A stretch of 64,000 nt of DNA from an uncultured Bacilli bacterium (GCA_934176955.1 CAKPOS010000005.1:1-64000); one strand, 5' to 3'. Positions 16,827-25,452 are shown, counted from the first letter of the stretch. Translations and numbers: made by a program. The notes: a model not told the origin generated them from the sequence alone.

Positions 16827-19800
16827 TGAAAGATGGTATTTATGAACAACTATTAAATAATGAGTTAAAAAGTAAATTAAATGAATCAGAATTTTTTTAT
16901 AAAACTAATACAATTTTAAAATCACCAGAAAATGCAAAAAATTTAATTACAGAATATTTAAAAGAAGTAACAAGAAAAGCAATGGATTGTATTCAAGAAA
17001 ACAATGTTGATTTAGAAGCTAGTGAAAGAGTACTAAAAGAAATTGAAATATGTAATGAGATATTAAATTTATTAAGAATAAAATTAGATTTTGATGAATA
17101 TAAGGAATTAGATTTATCTATGGATGCAGAAGTTTTAGAGTATGCTTTTAGAAAATTAAATCATAACTCTTTTGACGGGAAAAATATTGTCAGGCCAGTT
17201 ACTTCATTAGTGGAGCCAACTTTATTTACAAATAGTTCTAAAGAAATATCATTATTATCAGAATTAAGAAAGGAAATAGCATCGGCAGATGAAGTAATGT
17301 TATTAGTTTCTTTTATTAAAATGACCGGTTTAATGCCTATTTATGATGTTTTAAGAGAGTTTACCACAAAAGGTAAAAAATTGAGAGTTATATCGACTAC
17401 CTATACTAAAGCAACAGAATATAAAGCTATAGAAAAATTATTAGAATTACCTAATACTTCAATAAAAATTTCATATGAAACTAATAATCAACGATTACAT
17501 GCTAAGGCATATATATTTAAAAGAAATAATGGTTTTTCTACTTTCTATATAGGTTCATCAAATTTGTCAAAATCTGCTCTAGTATACGGCGACGAATGGA
17601 ATGTTAAACTAACAGAAAAAAATTCACCACTGATTTTTCAAAACGTTATTTCTGAATTTGAAACATACTGGAATTCATATGAATATAAAATATTAAATAA
17701 TACTGCTGAAGATAAATTAAAATTGAAGGAAGCATTATCATACAAAACTGAAAATTCAAATTTTTATCAAAATTTGATGACATATAAACCTTATGATTAT
17801 CAAGAACAAATATTAGAAAAATTAGAAGTTGAAAGAGAAATATATCATAGAGATAGAAATTTAGTTATAGCAGCTACGGGAGTGGGAAAAACAGTACTTG
17901 CTGCATTTGACTTTAAAAACTTTTTAGAAAAAAATCCAAATGCTAAATTTTTGTATGTAGTGCATAGGGAAGAAATTCTAAAAAAGAGTTGTGATACTTT
18001 TAGACAAATATTAAAAGATGCAAACTTTGGTGAATTATATGTAGGCAATTATAAGCCAAACAATATAAACAGGTTGTTTACAACACCATTGGGACTTGAG
18101 AATATAATGAAGAAGGTTGATGACAATTATTATGATTATATTGTCGCCGACGAAATTCATCATGGTGCAGCTAAAACTTATGATAATTTTCTTAATTATT
18201 TTAAACCAAAGATATTATTAGGATTAACTGCAACTCCAGAAAGAATGGATGGCAAAGATATAACAGAATATTTTTGTAACACTATTGCAGCAGAAATGAG
18301 ATTGCCAGAAGCAATTAATAATAAATTATTAGTTCCATTTCAATATTATGGAATTACTGATCCAACAGATTTGAGTAATGTAAGATGGTCTTCATTTGGT
18401 TATAATAATAGTGATTTAGATGAATTATTCGTTGAGAATGAGGATAGTGCAAATATAAGAGTTAATACAATTATTAATAATTTATTTAAATATATTGATG
18501 ATTTAGATAAAGTGCATGGCTTAGGATTTTGTTCCTCAATTAATCATGCTAAATATATGGCTGACAAATTTAATGAAAATAACATACCATCTATATGTTT
18601 GACTGGTAATTCGGATAGTAACTTAAGAAATACTGCAATAAAGGACCTTGAGTCAGGAAAAATTAAATTTGTTTTCACTGTTGATTTATATAATGAAGGC
18701 GTTGATATTCCTTGTGTAAATATAGAATTATTATTAAGACCCACTGATTCTTTAACTATATTTTTACAACAATTAGGAAGAGGACTTAGAAAACATAAAG
18801 ATAAAGATTATTTAATAGTTTTGGATTTTATTGGAGAATGTAATAAACATTTCAATTATGCAGATAAATTTAAAGCCTTAATTGGTATGAAAGATATTAG
18901 TATTAAAGAAGCAATTTCTAATGGATTTCCAATGTTACCAGTTGGATGTTCAATTGCTCTAGAAAGGGTAGCAGAAGAATATATCTTATCTAATATAAAA
19001 GCTAATACAAACAGTAGACAAGTTATAATTGAGATGATTCAAAAGTTTGAGGAAACAACATACAAAAGATTAAGTTTATATAATTTTGTTCATCATTATA
19101 AAATGGATATTAACGATATTTATAAAAAAGATGTGTCTTTTTATAGATTATTGACAGAAGCGGGAATTAGAAATTTTAAAGAAAAAAATATTACAGAAAA
19201 TGCAATCGTTGGAAGATTAAAAAATTTATTAACAATTAATTCTCCTAAATTTATTAATTACATGAAATCAATACTAAATAATGATGATGTAGTTCATAAT
19301 GAACTATTAGACAGAATGACTTATTATACCTTATTTAATAAAATACCAGAAAAAGAAGGATTCAATAACATAATAGAAGCATTAAATTTTATTAAAAATT
19401 CAGAATGTTTAAATTATGAAATAAATGAAATATGTGATTATTTATATAACTCATTAGAAGTAATGCCAATAAATAACAATTTAAATTTTGAGTGTCCACT
19501 TGAAGTCTATGGAATTTATTCACAAGCACAATTGTATTCTGGATTAGGCGTATTTAGTGAAAAATATGCAGGACCAATGTTGCAAGGGGTATGGTATTTA
19601 AAAGAACATAACCATGATATTTTCTTAGTAACAATTAATAAAGAATCAAGCCACTTCGGTGAAACAATTGCTTATGAAGATTATGCTATAAATGATGAGT
19701 TGTTTCATTGGCAAACACAAAATTCTGTGGCCGATGGTAGTAGTATTTTAAATAGGTACATTAATTCTGATGGAAGAGTAAGTATATTTGTAAGAATAAA

Positions 19801-19948
19801 TAGAAAAGAAAATGGCCAAGCAAGTCCATATATATATTTGGGGGAAGCTGATTATATATCACATAGTGGTTCTAAACCAGTTGGAATTGTATGGAAATTT
19901 AAACATAAAATACCGGCAAAATATTTAGATAAAATGACAAAAAATTAA
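16826..19948 (+). CDS. PLD-domain SF2 helicase with DUF3427
   Basis: 1,040-residue fusion. Residues about 135-290 form a phospholipase D-like domain with one HKD-type motif (HAKAYIF, about 225, then YIGSSNLSKSAL). An SF2 helicase core follows: Walker A AATGVGKT (about 349), DEIHH (about 441), the GLTATPERMDG block, and QQLGRGLRKH (about 648). Residues about 880-1035 match DUF3427 (LYSGLGVFSEKYAGPMLQGV). This nuclease-helicase layout is widespread on mobile elements and resembles restriction-type defence proteins; its target is unknown. It is coupled to the NUDIX gene. Confidence 0.88.
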   Translation: MKDGIYEQLLNNELKSKLNESEFFYKTNTILKSPENAKNLITEYLKEVTRKAMDCIQENNVDLEASERVLKEIEICNEILNLLRIKLDFDEYKELDLSMDAEVLEYAFRKLNHNSFDGKNIVRPVTSLVEPTLFTNSSKEISLLSELRKEIASADEVMLLVSFIKMTGLMPIYDVLREFTTKGKKLRVISTTYTKATEYKAIEKLLELPNTSIKISYETNNQRLHAKAYIFKRNNGFSTFYIGSSNLSKSALVYGDEWNVKLTEKNSPLIFQNVISEFETYWNSYEYKILNNTAEDKLKLKEALSYKTENSNFYQNLMTYKPYDYQEQILEKLEVEREIYHRDRNLVIAATGVGKTVLAAFDFKNFLEKNPNAKFLYVVHREEILKKSCDTFRQILKDANFGELYVGNYKPNNINRLFTTPLGLENIMKKVDDNYYDYIVADEIHHGAAKTYDNFLNYFKPKILLGLTATPERMDGKDITEYFCNTIAAEMRLPEAINNKLLVPFQYYGITDPTDLSNVRWSSFGYNNSDLDELFVENEDSANIRVNTIINNLFKYIDDLDKVHGLGFCSSINHAKYMADKFNENNIPSICLTGNSDSNLRNTAIKDLESGKIKFVFTVDLYNEGVDIPCVNIELLLRPTDSLTIFLQQLGRGLRKHKDKDYLIVLDFIGECNKHFNYADKFKALIGMKDISIKEAISNGFPMLPVGCSIALERVAEEYILSNIKANTNSRQVIIEMIQKFEETTYKRLSLYNFVHHYKMDINDIYKKDVSFYRLLTEAGIRNFKEKNITENAIVGRLKNLLTINSPKFINYMKSILNNDDVVHNELLDRMTYYTLFNKIPEKEGFNNIIEALNFIKNSECLNYEINEICDYLYNSLEVMPINNNLNFECPLEVYGIYSQAQLYSGLGVFSEKYAGPMLQGVWYLKEHNHDIFLVTINKESSHFGETIAYEDYAINDELFHWQTQNSVADGSSILNRYINSDGRVSIFVRINRKENGQASPYIYLGEADYISHSGSKPVGIVWKFKHKIPAKYLDKMTKN

Positions 19949-20027
19949 GAAACATACTTAAATAAACAAAAATTATTTTAATTGTATTGTCATTTTGATT
20001 TACATAATAATGTTCTCTTTTTTGACA

Positions 20028-20055
20028 TTGACTTCTAATTTATTTACGATATAAT
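20028..20055 (+). promoter_or_regulatory. Consensus promoter of small-RNA candidate
   Basis: TTGACT at 20028-20033 (with an overlapping TTGACA at 20022-20027) and TATAAT at 20050-20055 are 16 bp apart. This is one of the best sigma-A-type promoters in the window. Confidence 0.6.
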
Positions 20056-20061
20056 GATATA

Positions 20062-20141
20062 TAATATAGCAATAGTTCTAGGAAATGAACTATTTGATGC
20101 TAAAATACTATATTCAGTTTATGAGTATAGTATTTTTTGTA
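20062..20141 (+). ncRNA. Two-hairpin small RNA or leader attenuator in the element
   Basis: Downstream of the promoter, AATAGTTC (20071-20078) pairs with GAACTATT (20087-20094). Then AAAATACTATA (20102-20112) pairs with TATAGTATTTT (20126-20136) and ends in a T run. The predicted product is about 75 nt, with no reading frame. AAGGAGGAATTG follows directly but leads to only a few codons, so this may be the attenuated leader of a gene now lost, or a stand-alone RNA. No known family is recognised. Confidence 0.4.
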
Positions 20142-20645
20142 AGGAGGAATTGTTATCTAAAATTATATAAACAAAAAGTATGTACCAATATATTATAAAA
20201 AAATAAATAATTAAGGTACCTAAAAAAGTTGATTTATGTGTGAAAAGAGGTTCATAATTAGTAATTTTGTTAATCCAAAAGTATGTCATTTGTATAACCA
20301 TTTGTGTGTCTAACGGCTATTTTTGATACAAAATTTGCTATTTTTAGTTAACCCAATAGTATGACATTTATTTTAATGTATGACAAAGTAGTCTTTCACA
20401 ATCCCTTTAAAATAGGACTAAACTTCCCACTGGGAAGTTGTTTGTCAGCCATCCTTATCCTGCTAAAAATAAACACACGGAATATTTAGAAAATTAGAGA
20501 ATTAAAGTCATAAGTTATGTACCCAATTTTATATAAAAACAATAAAAAAATTTATTAAGGAGGAGTGATTTATAAGATGTAAAAGTAATATAAATTTAAG
20601 TTTTAGGAATATATTTAAGTATGAAACCAAAAGGGGTAGGTTGGT

Positions 20646-20831
20646 ATGATAATAACTGAAACTTTTAAAAATGGTGGTAAAGATATATCAACTTTATTAC
20701 AAGAATATGTATGTTTAATACTTAAATATAAAGAAGAAAATAACGAAATAAATGACACAAATGATGGTAAGAGAGTTATAATGGAAACGGCAAACAAGAT
20801 GCTATATAATAGAAAGGAGAACAATGTATAG
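20646..20831 (+). CDS. Small protein translationally coupled to the serine recombinase
   Basis: 61 residues, hydrophilic and mainly helical (start MIITETFKNGGKDISTLLQE). ATG follows AGGGGTAGGTTGGT. The last 8 bp overlap the recombinase start, and the recombinase ribosome site lies inside this gene, so translation is coupled. I do not recognise the family. Position and size suggest an accessory to recombination such as a directionality factor, but nothing in the residues proves that. Confidence 0.65.
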   Translation: MIITETFKNGGKDISTLLQEYVCLILKYKEENNEINDTNDGKRVIMETANKMLYNRKENNV

Positions 20832-22407
20832 CACAGTAAAACCACCATCATTTTATAATGTAGGAATATACATAAGATTATCGCAAGAGGATGAGGATAA
20901 AGCACATAAAAGAGAGTCTGAAAGTGAGAGTGTATTAAATCAAAGAAGTTTGATTATGAATTATTTAAGGGATAATGGATTTGTTTTAACTGATGAGTAT
21001 GTTGATGATGGATATTCAGGTACTAACTTTGATAGACCAGCATTTAAAAGGTTACTTGAAGACATAGAAAATGGAAAAATAAATTGTGTCATAACTAAAG
21101 ATTTATCAAGATTAGGTAGAGATTATATTAAGTGCGGTTATTATATAGAACAATACTTTCCATTAAAAAAAGTTAGATATATTTCTATACTAGATAATGT
21201 AGATACTTTTCTAGATTCTGCAAATAATGATATAGCACCTTTTAAAGCTTTATTTAATGATATGACTAGTAAAGATACATCAAAGAAAATAAATTCAATA
21301 TTAAGAGATAAAAAAGTAAAAGGTAAATTTATAGGTAGTAAACCCAGTTTTGGCTATATGAGAGATCCACTTGATAAAGGGCATCTAGTACCAAATCCAG
21401 ACACAGCATGGATAGTAAAAAGAATATTTAATGAAGTATCAAGAGGAGATAAAATATCAGATATAATTGAAAGATTAAATAATGAAAATATTCCAACACC
21501 AAGTGCATATAAACAAATAAAAAAATCAAAAAGACAAATAAATGGATATATCTGGACTTGCAGTACGATTAATAAAATATTAAAGAATAGAATGTATACT
21601 GGTGATATGATTCAAAATGTTCAGACAAAATTAAACTATAAATCACAAAAGAGAATATGTCTTTCTAGTGAATATTGGATAATTGTAGAAAATACTCACG
21701 AACCATTAGTAGATAGGGTAATATTTAATCAAATACAGACAAGTGCTAATAGAACTAGAACAGTAAAATTAAACCGTCCACAGAGGCTATTAGAGGGCTT
21801 ACTTTATTGCAAAGAGTGTGGTAATAAGCTAACGGTTAGTTATAGGAAAAAACGCAATTACTGGTCTATAAATTGCAACAAATATTCTAGAAGTCCAAGA
21901 CAAAGATTATGTGAACCACACTTTTCAGAATATAATAGTTTTGAAAAGGCAGTTTTAAATCAAATTAAAAAAACTTGTAAAAAGTATATAGAAAAAGTTG
22001 ATATTGATAGTTTAGTATCTAATGTGAAAAGTGAGAAAGATAACAAGGAAAACTTAATTATAGAAAAACAAAAACTAGAATATAATATCAAAGAACTACA
22101 ACTAAAAATAGATGCTTTATATGAAGATAAATACAACGGAATAATCTCAGGTGATACTTATACAAGATTATCCTCTAACACAGAAAATCTAATAAGAACA
22201 TATAACTCTAGAATAAAAGAATTAGAAAATTCCATTAATGAAGTTCCTAAAAAATATAATGATGAAGAAACAAAACAAAAAATCAAAGAATTAATTAGTA
22301 TGAAAAAACCTACTAGAGAATTATTATTTATACTAGTAGATAAAATAATTGTTGATAAAGATAAAAATGTAACAATAATATATAATTTTATTAATGTTAA
22401 TAATTAA
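20824..22407 (+). CDS. Large serine recombinase (site-specific integrase/excisionase)
   Basis: 527 residues. The N-terminal resolvase domain has the nucleophile in YIRLSQED (Ser20) and the conserved TKDLSRLGRDY block. A recombinase domain follows (SKPSFGYM, then IFNEVSRG), then a zinc ribbon (CKECGNKL near residue 329 with later cysteines) and a long coiled coil (about 395-475), as in TndX/TnpX and skin-element recombinases. ATG at 20824 follows GAAAGGAGAACA. It is the only recombinase in the element outside the IS and is therefore the enzyme expected to act at attL and attR. Confidence 0.95.
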   Translation: MYSTVKPPSFYNVGIYIRLSQEDEDKAHKRESESESVLNQRSLIMNYLRDNGFVLTDEYVDDGYSGTNFDRPAFKRLLEDIENGKINCVITKDLSRLGRDYIKCGYYIEQYFPLKKVRYISILDNVDTFLDSANNDIAPFKALFNDMTSKDTSKKINSILRDKKVKGKFIGSKPSFGYMRDPLDKGHLVPNPDTAWIVKRIFNEVSRGDKISDIIERLNNENIPTPSAYKQIKKSKRQINGYIWTCSTINKILKNRMYTGDMIQNVQTKLNYKSQKRICLSSEYWIIVENTHEPLVDRVIFNQIQTSANRTRTVKLNRPQRLLEGLLYCKECGNKLTVSYRKKRNYWSINCNKYSRSPRQRLCEPHFSEYNSFEKAVLNQIKKTCKKYIEKVDIDSLVSNVKSEKDNKENLIIEKQKLEYNIKELQLKIDALYEDKYNGIISGDTYTRLSSNTENLIRTYNSRIKELENSINEVPKKYNDEETKQKIKELISMKKPTRELLFILVDKIIVDKDKNVTIIYNFINVNN

Positions 22408-22615
22408 AAAATAAAATACACTAAAAACATAGTATAATATAAATGTGTGATACGATGTGTAATAATTTAATAATACTAATGAAGATGTTGTTGACTCTAA
22501 ACTTCAATAAAAATGATTATAATAATATTAACCATGTTTTTACAATAATTAGAATTAATAAAAATAAAATCGAAATAGAATAAAAGTTTATACAATTGCA
22601 AATAAGGAGAACAAT

Positions 22616-23338
22616 ATGGAGACAAAATTAGAACAAGTAATTAAAGATTACAAAACAAATTTGAACAAATGTAAAGAATATAGAAAAAAGTATTTACTAA
22701 TCGATAATGGTAAAGAAATTATAGAAAATTTTAATGTTATGCTAATTCCGAAATTTAATGGATATAAAGATCCTTATGCTAATGAGCAATTAAAATTTAT
22801 GAAACTAATAACAGATTTGGATGTAGTTAATCAAAATATAATAGAATCAAACGAAATTTGGAGTAAAATAAAAAATGTAGAAAGTATTGATGTGCAAATA
22901 TACAATACTTATAATTATAAACGATTAAATAAACTTCATGAATATATAGTGTTTGATTTAAAGCATTTTATAGATGAAACTATTGCTACTATATCTATAA
23001 TAAAAGGTTTCATAAAAGATAATAAGGTGTATATATCATCTATAGGAGCATATTTATCAACAAAACAACCAGATTTTAATGATTTTGATAATTTTTTAGA
23101 TTTATTTCAAAAACTGGATGATTTGTCGAATTCATATAAACATTCATATGCTAATTCTGATTTGTCAATAATGGGAAGAGATGAAAACTGTTTTGTATCT
23201 TTATATTCAAAATATAATAATTTTGACAACAATCCGATTCCATATATAATATCTATGAATTATATAATAAGTGAATTTAATAAATTTTATAAGTATTCTT
23301 TTGAATTAATTGATAATTTAACAAAAGAAATAAATTAA
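22616..23338 (+). CDS. Unknown cargo protein next to attR
   Basis: 240 residues, A-rich codon use like the rest of the element. ATG follows AAGGAGAACAAT. No signal peptide or membrane helix is seen; it looks mostly helical, with several Tyr/Asp/Asn-rich turns and a LSNSYKHSYANSD segment near residue 175. No family is recognised. The stop lies only about 20 bp from the recombination core, so this is the terminal cargo gene. Terminal genes of this kind are often defence or regulatory cargo, but I have no evidence for a function. Confidence 0.75.
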   Translation: METKLEQVIKDYKTNLNKCKEYRKKYLLIDNGKEIIENFNVMLIPKFNGYKDPYANEQLKFMKLITDLDVVNQNIIESNEIWSKIKNVESIDVQIYNTYNYKRLNKLHEYIVFDLKHFIDETIATISIIKGFIKDNKVYISSIGAYLSTKQPDFNDFDNFLDLFQKLDDLSNSYKHSYANSDLSIMGRDENCFVSLYSKYNNFDNNPIPYIISMNYIISEFNKFYKYSFELIDNLTKEIN

Positions 23339-23366
23339 CTACATTTTACGACTTCGGGGGTGGTAC
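23339..23366 (+). other. attR junction of the integrative element
   Basis: The element arm CTACATTTTACGACTTCG (23339-23356) is followed by GGGGTG (23357-23362) and then host sequence GTAC. The arm is an imperfect inverted copy of the attL arm at 10724-10741 (complement CTACATTCTTACCATTCG). The core GGTG is 23359-23362. Confidence 0.85.
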
Positions 23367-24306
23367 CGGTGCTGAGGTAATTTATGCACTCCGTAATTCC
23401 AATACACTTCCAGAATCAGTTTTGAAGAATCTCTCTTTAGCAGGTCAAACTATCCGTAAAGCTTATCAAAGAACTCTCCCGTCCAATCCAGAAAAAGATT
23501 ATTATTTTATCCATCGCAACACAGGAAATACTCAACCGCTTATTGTAGAGTATGGATTCATTGATGATACCCCACAACAAAACCGATTTTTAAATAATAA
23601 TTATAAAGAATTAGCCGAAGCAGTAATAAAGTCAATTTTAGAATATAAAAATTTACCCTATTCTCCTCCACAGACTAATTCTCAGAAAAATTATATTGTT
23701 AAAAAAGGAGATACCTTGTATTCTATTGCTCAAAGGTACAATACAACAGTTGATGAATTAAAAAAGCAAAATCAATTATCTACTAATCAACTAACTATCG
23801 GGCAATCTCTTGTTCTTCCTAGTACATCTTTTGTTACTTATACAGTACAAAAAGGAGATACGTTGTATAAAATAGCCTCTCAGTATAATACGACGGTAGA
23901 TATTTTAAAAAAAATAAATAATTTATCTAGTAATATTTTATCTATTGGTCAAAAAATTAAACTTCCTTCAACAGAAATTATTAATATTCCTGCATCATTA
24001 GAAACATATACTGTTAAGTCTGGAGATACTTTATATTCTATTGCTAAGAAATTTGATACGACAGTGGATAAGATTAAATCTCAAAATAGTCTTAGTGCAG
24101 ATGCATTGACTGTTGGTCAAGTGTTAAAAATACCTTCTGTTATATCAGTGACTAAGCCATCTAAAACTAATGTTTATACTGTTGAGCCTGGAGATACTTT
24201 ATATTCCTTAGCAAGAGAATTTAATACAACTGTAAATAATTTAAAGTCGTTAAATAATCTTATAACTAATAATTTAGTTATTGGGCAAACGATTATTACT
24301 AATTAG
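23363..24306 (+). CDS. N-acetylmuramoyl-L-alanine amidase, C-terminal half with four LysM repeats (gene split)
   Basis: Continuation of the gene whose start is at 10450. It resumes with TGAEVIYALRNSN and contains the catalytic glutamate region PLIVEYGFIDD, then four LysM repeats, each with a YTV-type start and GDTLYSIA or GDTLYKIA core and ending IGQ or VGQ, which bind peptidoglycan glycans. There is no ribosome site or ATG at the junction; the first usable codon is TTG at 23422 without a Shine-Dalgarno, so this half is probably silent unless the element excises. It carries no stop or frameshift. Confidence 0.9.
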
Positions 24307-24796
24307 TTATTATTGAGAATAGTAAATTGTATGTAAGTTTACTATTTTTTCTGGTTCTTCGAAATTGAGGTAACTAAAATAAAATAATTAGTATAAATTT
24401 TTTAAATATTAGTTTTTAAATTCTTAAATGAGTCTTATATTTTAACCATTTTTAAAATATAGAAGTTATTAAAACCATATCTGAAAATTTAGATGTAGTT
24501 TTCAGGTCCTATTAAATTCGAAGAACTTTTTTGGAGACAGTATAAAATTTTATTGACTGAATTTCAAAAAATAAAAATAAGCAATCAATTATTTTAATTG
24601 TTTTGTAATAAATAAGCAAAAAAATATTTGTTGATATATTTTTATAAAATGTTATATTGGAAATGATAAAAATAAGAATTAATATAATATTTATCGTCAG
24701 TCAAAACAATTTTATACTATCTATTTGTAATTCATATTGAAAAAATACTGAATTTTTGCTATGATTAGAACAGATATATAACATAGGAGGGAGATT
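24307..24796. other. Intergenic stretch with a MITE-like repeat
   Basis: No protein gene. Apart from the repeat at 24353-24526, it contains the leader of the TasA-like gene, with AGGAGGGAG at 24785-24793 setting its start. A short hairpin AATAGTAAA/TTTACTATT with T residues at about 24318-24350 probably terminates the amidase gene. Confidence 0.5.
24353..24526. repeat. MITE-like element with GGTTCTTCGAA inverted ends
   Basis: 174 bp bounded by GGTTCTTCGAAATT and AATTCGAAGAAC, without coding capacity. The inner edge of the right end reads, as complement, TTTAATAGGACC. The same end motif is found at 25409, 36554, 62261 and 62445. End sequence and lack of a transposase suggest a non-autonomous relative of an ISL3-type element; this family assignment is inferred. 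Confidence 0.6.
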
Positions 24797-25342
24797 ATGC
24801 CTATGAAAAAGGAAAATTTAAAATCATCTATTATAATAGGAATTATTGTCATATTTTCTTTGTCTGCTACTTATGCTTTTTTAAATTTGTCTGTAAATAA
24901 AAATGATGCAACGGGTACTGGAGGTTGTTTTAATGTAAGTTATACTGCTCAGAATATTTCTAATGCTTCTTTGAAGAGTAGTATTACTTATTCTGAGGGA
25001 GCGACAACAACGGTTACATTATCTAAGGATTCAAGTTGTAAGGTATATACAGAGTCAGAAATTTATCTTCATACAGATTCGGTAAATACAACTACAGATT
25101 TTCCTTTTAGTAATGGAGCTTTTAAATATAGGGTAGAAAAGAGTGGAACAATGGTATCGGAAGGAGTAGTTTCTTCTGGGGAGACAGATGTTCTTTTAGC
25201 AACAGTTCCTTTGACGGATACAAAAACTGAGTATAAAATTTATATTTGGATAGATTCTTCATTATCTAAGGGTGCTTATAATGATAAATCTTATTCAGGA
25301 TATATTTATGCAAAATCAACCCAAACTTCTACGGTGAAATAA
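24797..25342 (+). CDS. TasA/camelysin-like exported protein
   Basis: 181 residues. An N-terminal hydrophobic helix ends in the ATYAFL motif that marks the SipW-type signal peptides of TasA/CotN/camelysin proteins, followed by a Thr/Ser-rich beta domain. It is predicted to be secreted or surface-anchored and could form fibres, by analogy. A second protein with ATYAYF is encoded at 50172-50846. No SipW-like signal peptidase is in this window. ATG at 24797 lies six bases after AGGAGG. Confidence 0.65.
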   Translation: MPMKKENLKSSIIIGIIVIFSLSATYAFLNLSVNKNDATGTGGCFNVSYTAQNISNASLKSSITYSEGATTTVTLSKDSSCKVYTESEIYLHTDSVNTTTDFPFSNGAFKYRVEKSGTMVSEGVVSSGETDVLLATVPLTDTKTEYKIYIWIDSSLSKGAYNDKSYSGYIYAKSTQTSTVK

Positions 25343-25408
25343 TTTTTTTATTTGTTTAAGTTTTTTGATTGTTGGTGTTTCTTTTTTTGAAGTTACATCA
25401 ATTTTTTA

Positions 25409-25433
25409 GGTTCTTCGAAATTTAGCGGTCTTA
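25409..25433 (+). repeat. Solo end of the GGTTCTTCGAA repeat family
   Basis: GGTTCTTCGAAATTTAGCGG matches the left ends at 24353 and 62261. No partner end is visible nearby, so it is a decayed or truncated copy beside the 3' end of the S4-domain gene. Confidence 0.5.
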
Positions 25434-25452
25434 AAAAATCACATCTTTTATT

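Larger units (their letters stand above)
19949..20645. other. Regulatory intergenic region within the element, about 700 bp
   Basis: No supported protein gene. It contains a consensus promoter and hairpin RNA at 20028-20141, a perfect palindrome AACTTCCCACTGGGAAGTT at 20421-20439, repeated GTATGWCATTT motifs near 20280 and 20356, and the strong ribosome site AAGGAGGAG (20557-20565) followed by ATG TAA, a start codon immediately followed by stop. A minus-strand frame at 20119-20301 has no other support. Confidence 0.5.
10724..23362. mobile_element. 12.6-kb integrative element with large serine recombinase, inserted in an amidase gene
   Basis: Boundaries come from reconstructing the amidase gene and from the shared GGTG core. 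Cargo in order: an IS1182-like IS, DUF2188 protein, IetA-like ATPase, IetS-like subtilase, NUDIX hydrolase, PLD-helicase-DUF3427 protein, small-RNA candidate, small coupled ORF, serine recombinase, and an unknown 240-aa protein. I see no replication, conjugation or virion genes, so it looks like a defence-carrying integrative island or an intervening element. Its genes are A-rich on the coding strand, whereas the surrounding host genes are G/T-rich, which supports separate origin. Confidence 0.9.

Noticed and set aside
20119..20301. 60-codon minus-strand hydrophobic frame
   Set aside because: Overlaps the hairpin RNA terminator, lacks a ribosome site and consists of AT-rich hydrophobic codons expected by chance.
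20421..20439. Palindrome as a transcription terminator
   Set aside because: Strong stem but followed by GTTTGTC with no T run.
22616..23338. Terminal cargo protein as a HEPN RNase
   Set aside because: The NSYKHSY segment is loosely suggestive, but no R-x4-6-H motif in the right context could be identified.
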